From: Cinclus cinclus
Taxonomy: Eukaryota; Chordata; Aves; Passeriformes; Cinclidae
DNA length: 64,000 nt
Direction: 5' to 3'
Assembly (NCBI RefSeq): GCF_963662255.1
Contig: NC_085072.1
Span: 6,597,001 to 6,661,000 of the forward strand
The notes under the pieces are model-generated. The model had not been told where the DNA came from. It made no database searches and was given only the letters and a program-made list of their open reading frames with translations. The position numbers and the translations under genes are program-made. Shown piece by piece: positions 12,501-24,500 of this stretch. How positions within the stretch are numbered: the first letter of the stretch is position 1; each line of letters opens with the position of its first letter.

Positions 12501-15500
12501 GTCCCAGAGCATGCCTTTGGCTGAGTGCAGAGGTTACACTGAAGTGCCCTGTCCAGGAGCCTGCACACTCTGGGTGAAGAGCCCAGGAACTAGAGCACAG
12601 GGGCATTCCCTCCTAGCGAGAGCCAGATGAATCAAAGAGCTGGCCATGAGCACTCCTCCAACCTCTCATCCAGACCCCATTGCTTCATCCAGCGCAACCC
12701 CTCACCCAGCACAGCCCCTCACCCAGCCCAGCCCTTCACCCAGCCCATCCCCTCACCCAGCACAGCCCCTCACCCAGCGCAGCCCCTCACCCAGCCCATC
12801 CCCTCACCCAGCACAGCCCCTCACCCAGCGCAGCCCCTCACCCAGCCCAGCCCTTCACCCAGCCCATCCCCTCACCCAGCACAGCCCCTCACCCAGCCCA
12901 GCCCTTCACCCAGCCCAGCCCCTCACCCAGCCCATCCCCTCACCCAGCGCAGCCCCTCACCCAGCCCATCCCCTCACCCAGCACAGCCCCTCACCCAGCC
13001 CATCCCCTCACCCAGCCCAGCCCCTCACCCAGCCCATCCCCTCATCCAGCGCAGCCCCTCACCCAGCCCATCCCCTCACCCAGCACAGCCCCTCACCCAG
13101 CCCATCCCCTCACCCAGCACAGCCCCTCACCCAGCCCATCCCCTCACCCAGCCCAGCCCCTCACCCAGCCCATCCCCTCATCCAGCGCAGCCCCTCACCC
13201 AGCCCATCCCCTCACCCAGCACAGCCCCTCACCCAGCCCATCCCCTCACCCAGCACAGCCCCTCACCCAGCCCATCCCCTCACCCAGCCCAGCCCCTCAC
13301 CCAGCCCATCCCCTCATCCAGCGCAGCCCCTCACCCAGCCCATCCCCTCACCCAGCACAGCCCCTCATCCAGCGCAGCCCCTCACCCAGCGCAGCCCCTC
13401 ACCCAGCACAGCCCCTCACCCAGCCCATCCCCTCACCCAGCACAGCCCCTCATCCAGCGCAGCCCCTCACCCAGCGCAGCCCCTCACCCAGCCTCCTCGC
13501 TGGGTCTGACCTAGAAAGCCAGCACCGCCCCAGGCCCCATCTCCCGGTGCTGCTAATGCACCGGGCAGGAGCTGCATGCTGCAGATGGGGCCAGCAGCCC
13601 CCAGCCCGGGCCGCGGGGCAGTGTCCCCTGCACGGCGCAGGCGCACGCCCCAGCTTGTAGGGCAGTAGGTCAGAGACAGCTCACAGGACGCGGTGACACG
13701 TCCGTGTTGGAGGACTGTGGGGCTGTGGGATGCATCCTGGCATCCCCGTGGTTCGGTGGGGAAGCAGACTGGAAGGAGCAAGGGCTGAGGTAGGTGAGAC
13801 GCGGCCCGGGCAAGGGGACTGCCCACAAGATATTGAGGTGGATTCAGCTAGGTGGAGTTTGGGGTGAGCCCAGCCAAGGAGGCTGTGGTGGACTTGAGGT
13901 CCAGCTCAGGGAGGGAGTGGTATGGTTAGGTCTGAGCAGGGGTCATCTGGAGACACCCAAGACCCCAGCAACATTCCTGTGTTAGCCAAGTGTACCAGCA
14001 TCCTGGCTCCTCACACAGCTGTGCCTACATCCATTGGCATGACACTTGCTGCTCCTCTCTACCTGCTGCTGATTTCAGGGTCTGGAAAGGTCTGACTTTG
14101 GCCCTCTGTTCAGCAGCACATACATTTTGTTCTCAATGTTACCATCTCCTCCTTGTGCACTGCATCAGGGCAGGAGCCTGGCACAGGGAGCACCTGCCAG
14201 GACGTATCAGGGATGACTGAAGAAATGGAAGGGATGCTGCTGCTCTCCTGCCCTGTCCTGCCTGTCGCTGGGGCCTGGGCAGGGTATGGGCAGAGATAGC
14301 ACCCAGTCTTGGGCTGTTCCTCCAACACTAAAACATATTCATTCCCTTCCTTGGACAACTCTGGTTCCCAGCCACCACCACTCAGTGGTCACTCACTGTT
14401 CCCTGCCCTGAGGCCAGTCCCATCCAGACTGGGGTTGTTTCCTGAACACTGGAGGTAACCCCACCAAGGTCACTCCACTGGGATCTTCCCCAGGACCATC
14501 TCTGTCTGCGTAGCCACAGTGTGGGTGCTTTTGTGTGCAGACCTGCACGTGAGCCAGGCAGTGGTGAGGAGCATGGAGTGGGATGTGCAAGCTAGGTTTG
14601 GCCTGTTTTTGTTGGTGTGTCCTGCATGTCTGAGCAGTGCCACCACAGTGTGGCTGCATGTTGGTGTGTGTCCAGAATCTGACCTGATGTGGTGTGTCCT
14701 GAGCAGTGGCTCAGTCCCTGGGTGTTCCCTAGAGCCAGTTGGGTCACAATGGGAGTGAGTGGGAAGCTGCAAGACTTTGCTGCAGTTGGGGTGCAGAGGG
14801 AGCTAGTGGGGCTGGCTCAGGTGCTGAGTCAGCACCGTCTGCTGCTGTGGCTGCAGGAGCAGTGATGGTCTGTGCGTGCTGCAGGGCTGTGGTGTGGGGG
14901 CATAGCTCTGGAGCCAATCCCTGGGACTCTGCATGTCCCCTGGGGCTTCCAGAGCCCTGGGGGAATCTTTGTTCAACCCTGCGACTGCTGTGATTTCAGG
15001 ATGTCCTTTTGTATCTTATTTATTGGAGGTAGGAGGGGAGGCAGCGTTGCATCCCACCACAGCAGGGGCAGCATCTGCCACCCTCATGAGCTGGGTACTG
15101 CCTGACTCTGCTCATGGGCATGAAATGGAGCTGAGGCAGCAGCTTTTGGAATTGGGAGCACAGGGTACATGTGTCTTAGCCTATGGCACACCCCAGGCAC
15201 TGTCCGTGATCACTGTGATGGTGCTGCTGGCAGCCAAGTGCTGCAGAGCCTGTGGTCCCCTCCAGCAGGGCTGGGGGCTGCCAGCAGCATCCTCCTGGGA
15301 GGGATGCTCCAGAGCTGAGACCCACTGCATTCTGGCTGGCCTGGCTCTGGCTTCCTCGCAGCTCCTCGGGCTCAGCGCAGCCCGTAGGCGGGAGCAGATG
15401 TTTGGCTCTGTTCCCCAGGAGCAGCAGGGGAGCAGCCGCCTTCCTTCTGCTTCTAGCAGGACTGACACTGGAGCCTGCTCCCTTCCCTCGACCGCCCCTT

Positions 15501-18500
15501 GCTCCACTTTGGCTAATTCAGGATGACCCCATGCCCTGTCCCAGCGAGCCCATGAAGTCATTCCTCATCAGGGACATCTCGTGGGTCATGGCTGTGGCCC
15601 TGCACGTGGCCTGGCGTGTGTGGGGGATGTTTGCCTGGCTGACCAGGGAGCAATGTTGTATAAATATTTACTGAGCTGTGCTGTGTGCTGGGCTTGGTGA
15701 ATTCCTCCCTCCAGCTGGGTACAGGGGATGCTCCCAGAAGGGGGCCCCAGGACCCCACTGGGCATCAACACCACTGAAGCACCTTCCTGTGCACTGCTTT
15801 CTAGCAATTCCATCCTTTGGGATTTGGGTTGAGGCACCCAGTGCTGATCCCTGGCCTCTGGGGATGTGACAGCAGCTGCATGAGGCATGTTTTGGGAAGG
15901 AAATCCTGGCTTGTGAGTCTTGGGGGTACAGGGTACTTGGGGGTCGTTGCATGCCCAGCATGATGGAAGCTGCTGGCCCCTGCAGCTGGCTGATGAGGCT
16001 GGACGCAGACAAGGGGCAGAGCCAAGCACAGTGTTGGACCTCACACACACCCATGTGCCCCGAGGAAAGCTGCTGGGGAGAGTCCAACCCCCAAGCCCAC
16101 CTGCCTCTCTGGGGGAACAAGACACCAGGGGACAGCCATGTGCCACTCTCCTGCCTGTGGAGGGGCCTGGCCACTGTGGACTGAAGGTGTCTGAGGTCAC
16201 TGGCTTGTCCAGACAACAAGAAAAATAGGAATTGCACAAGCAGGCTGAATCATGTCCCTCCCCACCCCGGCACTGCCCTGGGACTCTCTGAGTATCACAC
16301 GTGCTCTCTGCAGCTCTGTGTGCCGCGGCTGCCTGGGTGAGGCTCCATGTGTCACTGAAACTGCCAGCAGAGATCCCCGCACCAGGACACGTTTCCTCCG
16401 GGGTTACCACCACTTGGGGGTGGGGCAGAGGGGTGACCAGAGCTGAGCTCTCAGCCAGGATTGTGGTTGGGTCCATGGCTGATGTCACTGCAGCAGGCAG
16501 TGAGTGCTTGCTGACCCCCAATGGCCTCAACCTCACTTATGTGGGGAAGTCAGACCCCACTTTTACTGTGGTTGATGGTGCAGGGCTGGGGTGGAAGCAC
16601 CGTCTGGCCTCAGGTGCCCCCTTGCAGGGACCACGCATGCTCAGGGGTCCTGTGGAAGAGTCCTCTGCACCCCTCAGGGACCTGGGGGGCCAGAGACCAG
16701 AGGCAGTGCTGCCTGGAGAATAGGGTTCTGAATCAACTGCAGGATGTGATGTTGATCTTCTGCTGGGTGAGCTCAGGCAAGTCAGATCCCCCTTCCCTAC
16801 CTCAGTTTCCCCATCTGCCAGATCCCTGCAGACCTCTGTTCCTTGGAGTGCAGCTTCGGAAAAAGGTGCCTGATCATAGTAACCAAAATCCAAGCAGGAG
16901 ACACCTAGGGTCAAGGTAGCCTGACTATCTGTAGGGGCTGGAGTTCTCTGGGGGAGTACCTGGGTGTCTATGAGGGGTCCTGGAGGGTGCAAAGTGGTTT
17001 ACAGGGCTGTGGGGATCAGGGAAGTCAGGGAGTGTCCTTATGCTCTGGTTCCTGATGTGGATGTGAGAGGGATGCAGAGCCCTGCCTTGCCCACATCCAT
17101 GGGCAGCCCCCCTCAATGGGATTTATGAAGCTAATCGTTTTTTCTGCCACATTAAGTGGAGAGGAGGAGGATGTGAAGAGCCTCAGCTGTACCTGTGCTT
17201 TCCTCGCTGCTCTTATCTCAAGTCACAGCAGGAGGCTGGGGCTGGAAGTACCAGTGCCACAGAGCCCCCTCAGTGCCAGTGATCTGCTGATGTGGGGTGT
17301 GGGACCCCTCAGTGCGCATACCCTGCATTTCATCCTCTGCCACAGGTGGAAGGGGCCAGGGCAGACCAGGACTTGCTTCCATCAAGGGTGGGCTTCAGGC
17401 AGGCAATGGGGATCTGGCTGGACCAGCCTGGCAGGGACATGAGTGTTGGGTGCCAGTGTGTCTGGGTGCTACCATGGGCAGGTGTCTGTGCTGCTGTGAG
17501 ACAGGTAAAGCAAGGAGAGTTCAAAATCGTCCAGCTCCAACAGCAACCTCTGCTGGGAAATGTGCTGGGGGTACTCCTCTGTACAGGGCTCAGCACCTCT
17601 GCTGGTGCCCAAGGGTCCTCTGTGACCAGCAGTGATTCTCTGCTGTCATCTCACACTAGGCCCATGGCTGTGGGGGGGTTAGAGCTGCCTTTCTAAAGGG
17701 CTGCTGTTCTGGGCTGTGCTAGGCTGGCTCCCCTAATGCCTGGGATGCCCAGGTATGGGCCCCGGGGAAGCAGCTCTGAGCATTGTCTGAGACGGTCATG
17801 GCCGGGCTGAGGCAGCCAGCCAGGAGAAGAGGAGGGAAGGGACAGCATCTGGCATCGTGCCAGGCCGGAGGGACTGGAGGGATGCAGTGCTGGACCGGGC
17901 TGTGCTGCCGCACCCCTTGGTACATACGACTGTGGGACTGCACCACCAGGCCCTGGCCATGAGCTCCTGCCAGGGCTTGGTGGGTGTGGGCACAGCTGAT
18001 TAGTGGGGACAGGGGTGGTCAGGTACCCATGTCCTGCCATGCCATGCTGTGCCTTACGATGCCGTGCTGGGGCAAGCCCTGTGTGGCGAGTGATGGGGCA
18101 GTGGGGAAGGAGCCAAGAGGCGTTGCCGTTGTTGCTTCAAGGAAGGAATTACTTATTTCCCAGCCTGCTGGGTCTGGTCTATCTTGCCAAGGCTGCAGTT
18201 AACTCTCTCTGCCCTCTGTGGCCAGGCTGGCGAAACTGTCTCTGGTGTTGCCATCCCTGTGAGGACCCTACCTTGCAACATGGCTCTTGCTGTGATGCGA
18301 GAGAGAGAGAGAAAAAAAAAGGACAAAAGTAGGTGTTTTGGTCAGTGAAAGGCAGAGTGGGGCAGGCATAGGTGTCTTTTCTGGGGATGAGCGCTGGGAT
18401 TGCTGGGACCAGCTGTCCCAGCACCCCAAGGTGGGATCCACATCGGGGAGGTGGTTCCTTTGGGGAGAGAGAACAGGTCGGTTTATGGGGGACACTGGGT

Positions 18501-21500
18501 CCAGGCCCAGTGCTGATGAGAAATGACCTCTGGTATCATATTGTGGGATGGACTAGGGGTCACTGGTGCTGTGTTTGGGGATGTTAATCATGATTTGGGG
18601 ACTCAGCGGGCATATGGGGGGACGCTGGGGGTCACCAGGGACAGGGGTCGGGGCCGTGGGGCAGAATGCGGAGACACGGCGGCGGGGTTTGGAGCCAGGA
18701 CCCCGGGCCCGTCCCGACGGGGAGGGGCCGAAGGACGGCGGAGGGGGTCCGGTGCCGCTGTCGCTTTAAGGCGCGGGCAGCGGGGCGGTCCTGCCGCCCC
18801 CCGCCCCTCTCGCCGCCCGGCGGGGCCGCGCAGCGCCGCGGGCAGCACGATGCTGCGGGCAGGGAGGCCGCGTCGCGCCCCGCGCCTCGCCAGCAGGTAC
18901 GGCACGGGCGGGAAACGGGCACCGCAGCGGCACCGGGCTGGGGCGCGGCTGGAGCTCGGTCCCGGCAGACAAAGCCCCACGCCCCGGGGCCGCTCCGCGG
19001 GCGCTGCTTTGTCTCGGCCGCGCTGCTGGTGGGGGGCGGGGGGTGATGAGAGGGGGGTCGGGGCAGCGCGGCCGCGCCCGGCACCGCGGCACCGGGGCGG
19101 CTCCCACGGGCCTTCCTATCCTCGGCCCCGGCACCCCCATCCTCCGCCCCGGCCCCCGCCCCGCACCTGCAGTACGGCCGGGCCGACCCTCCGCGAGATT
19201 CCCGAGGCTCTGGTGCCCCCGCACGTCGGGTCTGACCCCGGGGCTGCTGGGCGCGGGGCTCCGAGTCGGGGCGCGGCCGGAGCGGAGCGGAGCATCCCCG
19301 CGCACCGCGCCGTAGTCGGAGTCCATCTCCCGCTCCCTACCGGTGGAGCTGCCTCCCCGCACCAGGGCTGGGGCCATAGTGCTCATCCCCGAGGCCGTGC
19401 CGGACTATCCCGCCCTTAGCGGGTCCCGTCCGCCCGCCGACGCCGCGGAGCGCCGGAGGACGGACGCGCTGCCCTTGAACATCCCCGTTCCCGGGAGCTG
19501 CCGCGGGGCTGCTTGCGGGTGGGTTCGGTGCGGGGCCGTCTGCAGGAGCTAGGAATGGCTCTGGATAAGATGGAGGGGATGCAGCACAAAGCAGTGGGTC
19601 AGTTTTGGCCCGTAGCGACACTCTGACATGGCTGCCCCCCGTTTGCTGTTTCAGAGGGGCATTCAGGGTGCCAGGGCTTGTCTGTCTCCAGGAGTTTGTG
19701 CTTGTTTAGGGGCCAGTGGTGCTGTGGTTGAGGCTTTCCTTGCCATGCTGCCTATGGCATACATGTACCAGTTTGGGGGATCCCTCAGTGCACTAGCCGT
19801 GTGTTTTACGGGGTGTAAGAGAATCAGAGACGCCCTCACAGTGTGAGGCTGGATCCCCAGCCTCACCTCATGGTTTTAGTGATTTTAGGATGTGACCTTC
19901 CATATTGTCTTTTCTTGGAACAGGGCTGTTGATTTGGAGTCACCTCCTGCCTTGGCCTAACCTCTGACCCTCTTCTCCTTTCTCTGAATGGCTCTCTAGG
20001 TGTCTGAGGCAGTGGGGGTGTCACATACATAGCTGGGAGAATGTTTGGGGTTTCCCTGCCTGGTCCCAAAAGCCAGACTGAGACACCCAGCACCACATAT
20101 GGCCTCTGCCATGTCACTATAGGACACAGCCCTACAAAGTCTGGCCTTACTCCTGTCACCGCCTGCTGCCAGGTGATGCCAGGCTGAGAGGAGCTTTGCT
20201 GCAGGCTCTGGGGTGGAGATTTCCATCCCAGTGGGAACTCACACTAGGCACAGGGCTGGTGGTGAGACATGGCTTGGAGTTGAGGGGCTCAGCAGCACAT
20301 CATGAGTGCATGATCCTATTGAAATATGTTCCTGGGCAGCAGCACCTGCTGGCTCTGTCCCAGAAGCTGTTGTGGGGGCACAGGGGCCTGTGTCCATCCT
20401 GGTTCTGGCCAGTCTCTGATGAGCTCCTCCTCAATGGAAAGAGCAGGTCATGCAGTGCAGGTCTTATGGTGTTGGAGTTGCCTTTGTTGCTCCTTCTTGA
20501 GCTTTGCACATCAGACAGGGATGGTGGTGGTTGTTGCTTTTGCTGTGCCACTGCTGTTGGGGCTCTGGTGTTTGCTGGGCTTCGTTTGCACCTCTGTGGC
20601 CCCGATGTAGAGAAACAGGCATCTCTTGCAGGGGCTGGGGCTGGCTGCAGCTCCCAGCTCTGCTCCCCACTCCTGTGCCGTAGTTAGTTACAGAATCATG
20701 GCATGGTGTTGGTTGGAAGGGACCTTAAAATTCCTCTTGTGCCACTTCCTGCCATGGCCAGCGGCACCTTTCACTAGACCAGGTTGCTCTAAGCCCCATC
20801 CAACCTGACCTTGAACATTTCAGTGATGGGGCAGCCACAGCTTCTCTGAGTAGCCTGTTCCAGTGTTGTCTCCCCCAGCCTCACACAGGCCCTTGGAGGC
20901 TGTGAGGTCTCACTGACCTACTCAGCCACTGACCTGAAAGGTGCTGTGCTCATCCTGCTGGTAGGTGCTCCTTGCCTGTTCTGTGCCAGATCGCCAGCAC
21001 AGCCCTGTGCTGTGGAACCAGCCATGCTGTTGGGGCACCCAGGCTGCTGCTGCCCCAGTGTGGTGCTGACTGATGGCCCTGCAGACGCTGGCTTCTGCAC
21101 ACTTGGCTGAGCCCAGCCATGGAGCAGCCACCTAGGCACAGCAGCAGACCCCAGACTTGCTCCCTCTGGCTGCTGGGGGCTGGAGAGGGGCAGTAGGATA
21201 AAGTAATGGGGATCACCCCAGGAAGGGTTGTATTCTATAGCGTGGTTGGTTTGTGTATTCCAGCAGTCCTGCCCTTTCTGACAATTCCAACCTGTCTCCA
21301 GGGTCAGAGCAGGTTGCAGGAGGCTTGTTGCCAGCTGTGATGCTGCCAAGCATGTGGCAATGGGTGCTGGCTTCTCTGATCTGTGGATGTCCCTCCATCC
21401 CCACCAAGGCTCCACAGAGCCTTAACGGGGGGGGGAAGCAGGGTCACTGAGGCTTGTGTGCCAGAGTAACATGAGCCTGCATGCTATGTCCAGCCATGGG

Positions 21501-24500
21501 CACTACCAGGAGCTGTTTTTTGCCCCAGCAGCCTCTGGATCAGGGAGATCCTGTGGGTGGTGGGACCCATTGGGCTGAGCAGGGGTCTGATGCTGTCTCT
21601 CCCTCACAGCTGGGATGAGAGCAGCTCCATCAGCAGCGGCCTCAGCGATGCCTCCGACAACCTCAGCTCGGAGGAGTTCAATGCCAGCTCCTCGCTCAAC
21701 TCCCTGCCCTCCACCCCCACCGCCTCGCGCAGGAACTCGGCCATAGCGGTAGGTGCCAGTGGCACCTGGACCCTTTCCGGTGCCTATCCCAGCTTTCCTG
21801 CCACCACTTTGGTGGGAAAGAGGGCACAGAGGGTGCCAGTGTGAGGAAACAAGGATGGCACAAGATGTATGCTGTGTCCTTCTCCCAGCTAGCTGATGTT
21901 CTCTGGGGATGGGTTTGGGGTGGGTGCCAGGAGTTCCCCTGACTCTGCTCTGCCCTCAGCTGCGCACAGACTCGGAGAAGCGCTCACTGGCAGAGAGTGG
22001 ACTGAGCTGGTACGGTGAGGGTGACGAGAAGGCACCCAAGAAGCTGGACTACGATAGCAGCAGCCTCAAGATGGAGCATGGCTCCTCCAAGTGGCGGCGG
22101 GAGCCCTCGGAGGGCAGTGAGGAGGGGCCCAAGGGTGGTGAGCTGAAGAAACCTGTCAGCCTGGGCACCCCAGGCTCCCTCAAGAAGGGCAAGACTCCTC
22201 CAGTGGCTGTGACCTCCCCCATCACCCACACAGCCCAGAGCACCCTCAAAGTGGCAGGTAAAAACTAGTTTGGGCAGGGTCCATCTCCTGTGATGTGGAG
22301 AAGGTTGGATGGTGTCTTTGTGTGCCTTCCCCAAGCATGGGGGCCATGGGATGGCCTGTGGCTGTGCTCAGACCTGGGAGCTGGCTGTGGGCTGGAAGGG
22401 AGACAGGGCTGTGTTGTGGGCTGCAGGCAGGTTGGGGGTCTGTGCCTGCCCCATGGTCTCATGCCCACGCACCAGGCTGGGGGGTCGTTGAGTGCACCAA
22501 GGGTCTGGCATGTTCCTTTTCTGTCATATCCCTGCCTTTCTGGTGCCCGTGTTCTGTCTGGGCTTGTTCACTTCCAAATGTCCCCAAAGCCTCCAGGGAC
22601 ACTAACCTGTCCTTTCTTGCCAGCAGGCAAGCCAGAGACCAAAGTCACTGACAAGAGCAAGCTCTCAGTGAAAAACACGGGCCTGCAGCGCTCCTCCTCT
22701 GATGCTGGCCGTGACCGCTCCACTGATGCCAAGAAGCCGCCATCAGGGCTTGCACGCCCCTCATCCTCCAGCTCCTTTGGCTACAAGAAACCAGCTCCTG
22801 CCACTGGCACGGCCACTGTCATGCAGGCTGGGGGCTCAGCCACGCTTGGCAAGATCCAGAAGAGCTCTGGCATTCCTGTTAAGCCAGTCAGTGGGAGGAA
22901 AACGAGCCTCGACGTCTCCAACGCACCTGAGCCTGGCTTCCTGGCACCAGGGGCTCGCTCCAACATCCAGTACCGCAGCCTGCCCCGGCCGGCCAAGTCC
23001 AGCTCCATGAGTGTGACTGGAGGCCGCAGTGCAGCTCGGCCGGTGAGCAGCAGCATTGACCCCAGCATGCTGAGCACCAAGCAGAGTGGCATCTCGGTGT
23101 CGCGGCTCAAGGAGCCATCCAAGGTTGGCACTGGCCGTGGCACACCAGCCCCTGTGAACCAGACAGACCGTGAGAAGGAGAAGGCCAAGGCCAAGGCAGT
23201 GGCACTTGACTCCGAGTGCAGCACCCTGAAGAGTGCCAGCTCACCTGAGACCACCCCAAAAGCTCAGACCAACCTCCCGCCAGCAGTCAAGGTGGCCGAG
23301 CTGCCCCCTACACCTCTCAGGTATGATCATCCCACCTCTGAGGGCAGCAGGTGCCTGGCACCGCTGTACCCAGCACCAGCACCCGGGTCTCACCTGTTTC
23401 CTTACCCATTTCCCCCATTCAGAGCAGCTGCCAAGACCTATGTGAAGCCTCCCTTGCTGGCCAACTTGGACAAGGTCAACTCCAACAGCCTGGACTTGCC
23501 CTCCTCTAGCGAGCTGCACACTCCGCATACTGCCAAGCTCCAGGACTTGCACCCTGCTGGCGGGCACCTCGCGCCCTGCTTCAGCCCCAGCCCTGCCCCC
23601 ATCCTCAACATCAACTCAGCGAGCTTCTCCCAGGGCCTGGAGCTCATGGGTGGCTTCAGTGTCCCCAAGGAGGGCAGGATGTATCCCAAGCTCTCCAGCC
23701 TTCACCGCAGCATGGAATCTCTACAGATGCCCATGAGCCTGCCCAGTGCCTTTTCAGGGGGCAGCACCACCACCCCTGCCCCTGCTGCTGCACCCCCTGC
23801 CAGCACAGAGGAGGAAGAGGAAGAAGAAGAGGCGGGAGAGCTGGGCTGGAGTGGGAGCCCCCGGCTCACACATCTGGACAGGTATGGCTGGAAGGAGGTT
23901 GGTGGGCTGCTGTGGCACCTTCCTGGGCTCACATTGCTCCCTGCTGTTCTGCCATGTTCTTTGCCTGCTTCAGAGTGTCTTCCTGCTACATTTCTAGGGA
24001 AAAGCTCCCTGTTCCTGCAGCTCAATCCCCATGGTTCCTTCCCTAGTCTGCGCAGGGATGTCACTGATATTTCCTTCCCTTCCAGTGCCAACCGCGACAG
24101 GAACACGCTGCCCAAGAAGGGGTTGAGGTAAAAGCCCACATCGCTTTTGGATGGTGCTGGGGTGGGAAGGTGGGGCTTTCCAGGGCAGTGCCCCTGAGCC
24201 AGGGAAGCTAGGCTGCAGTGGGGTGGGCAGGAGCTGGACAGAGCTGGTCAATCTTACTGTGCCCATCTGTGGCTCCCCAGGTACCAGCTCCACTCCCAGG
24301 AGGAGGCCAAGGAGCGGCGCCACTCACATGCAGCCAGCGGGCTCCCCGAGTCGGATGAGCAGCAGGAGCTGCCCTCGCCCCCCACCCTCCCTATGGCGCT
24401 GGTCGGGAAGGGTCCGCTCACCAGCATTGGTCAGTGCCCTCTGCTGCCAGCCCCTTCTCTGCTGCTCCCTGTGCTCCCTGTGTGATGTGCTGGTGCTCCA

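Larger units (their letters stand above)
10580..21609 (+). other. NAV1 intron with minisatellite, CpG island and CR1
   Basis: This 11-kb intron, the largest in the window, holds the 17-bp minisatellite (12.68-13.50 kb), a purine run at 18300-18325, the CpG island (18.6-19.56 kb) and a CR1 fragment (20.69-20.93 kb). No other coding exon was seen. Confidence 0.7.

Noticed and set aside
12627..13660. Three overlapping + strand open frames of 287-326 codons encoding Pro/Ser/Gln/His-rich proteins
   Set aside because: They are translations of the 17-bp minisatellite in its three phases. No domain, conserved start or splice context supports a gene.
18523..19419. 298-codon + frame through the intragenic CpG island
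   Set aside because: Low-complexity Arg/Pro/Gly/Ala composition expected from CpG-rich DNA. Only the short ATG-to-donor segment at 18850-18896 is considered plausible.
22290..22626. Upstream extension of the 613-codon NAV1 frame as extra coding sequence
   Set aside because: This is intronic: the preceding exon's donor is followed by an in-frame stop within a few codons, and the product does not resemble NAV1.
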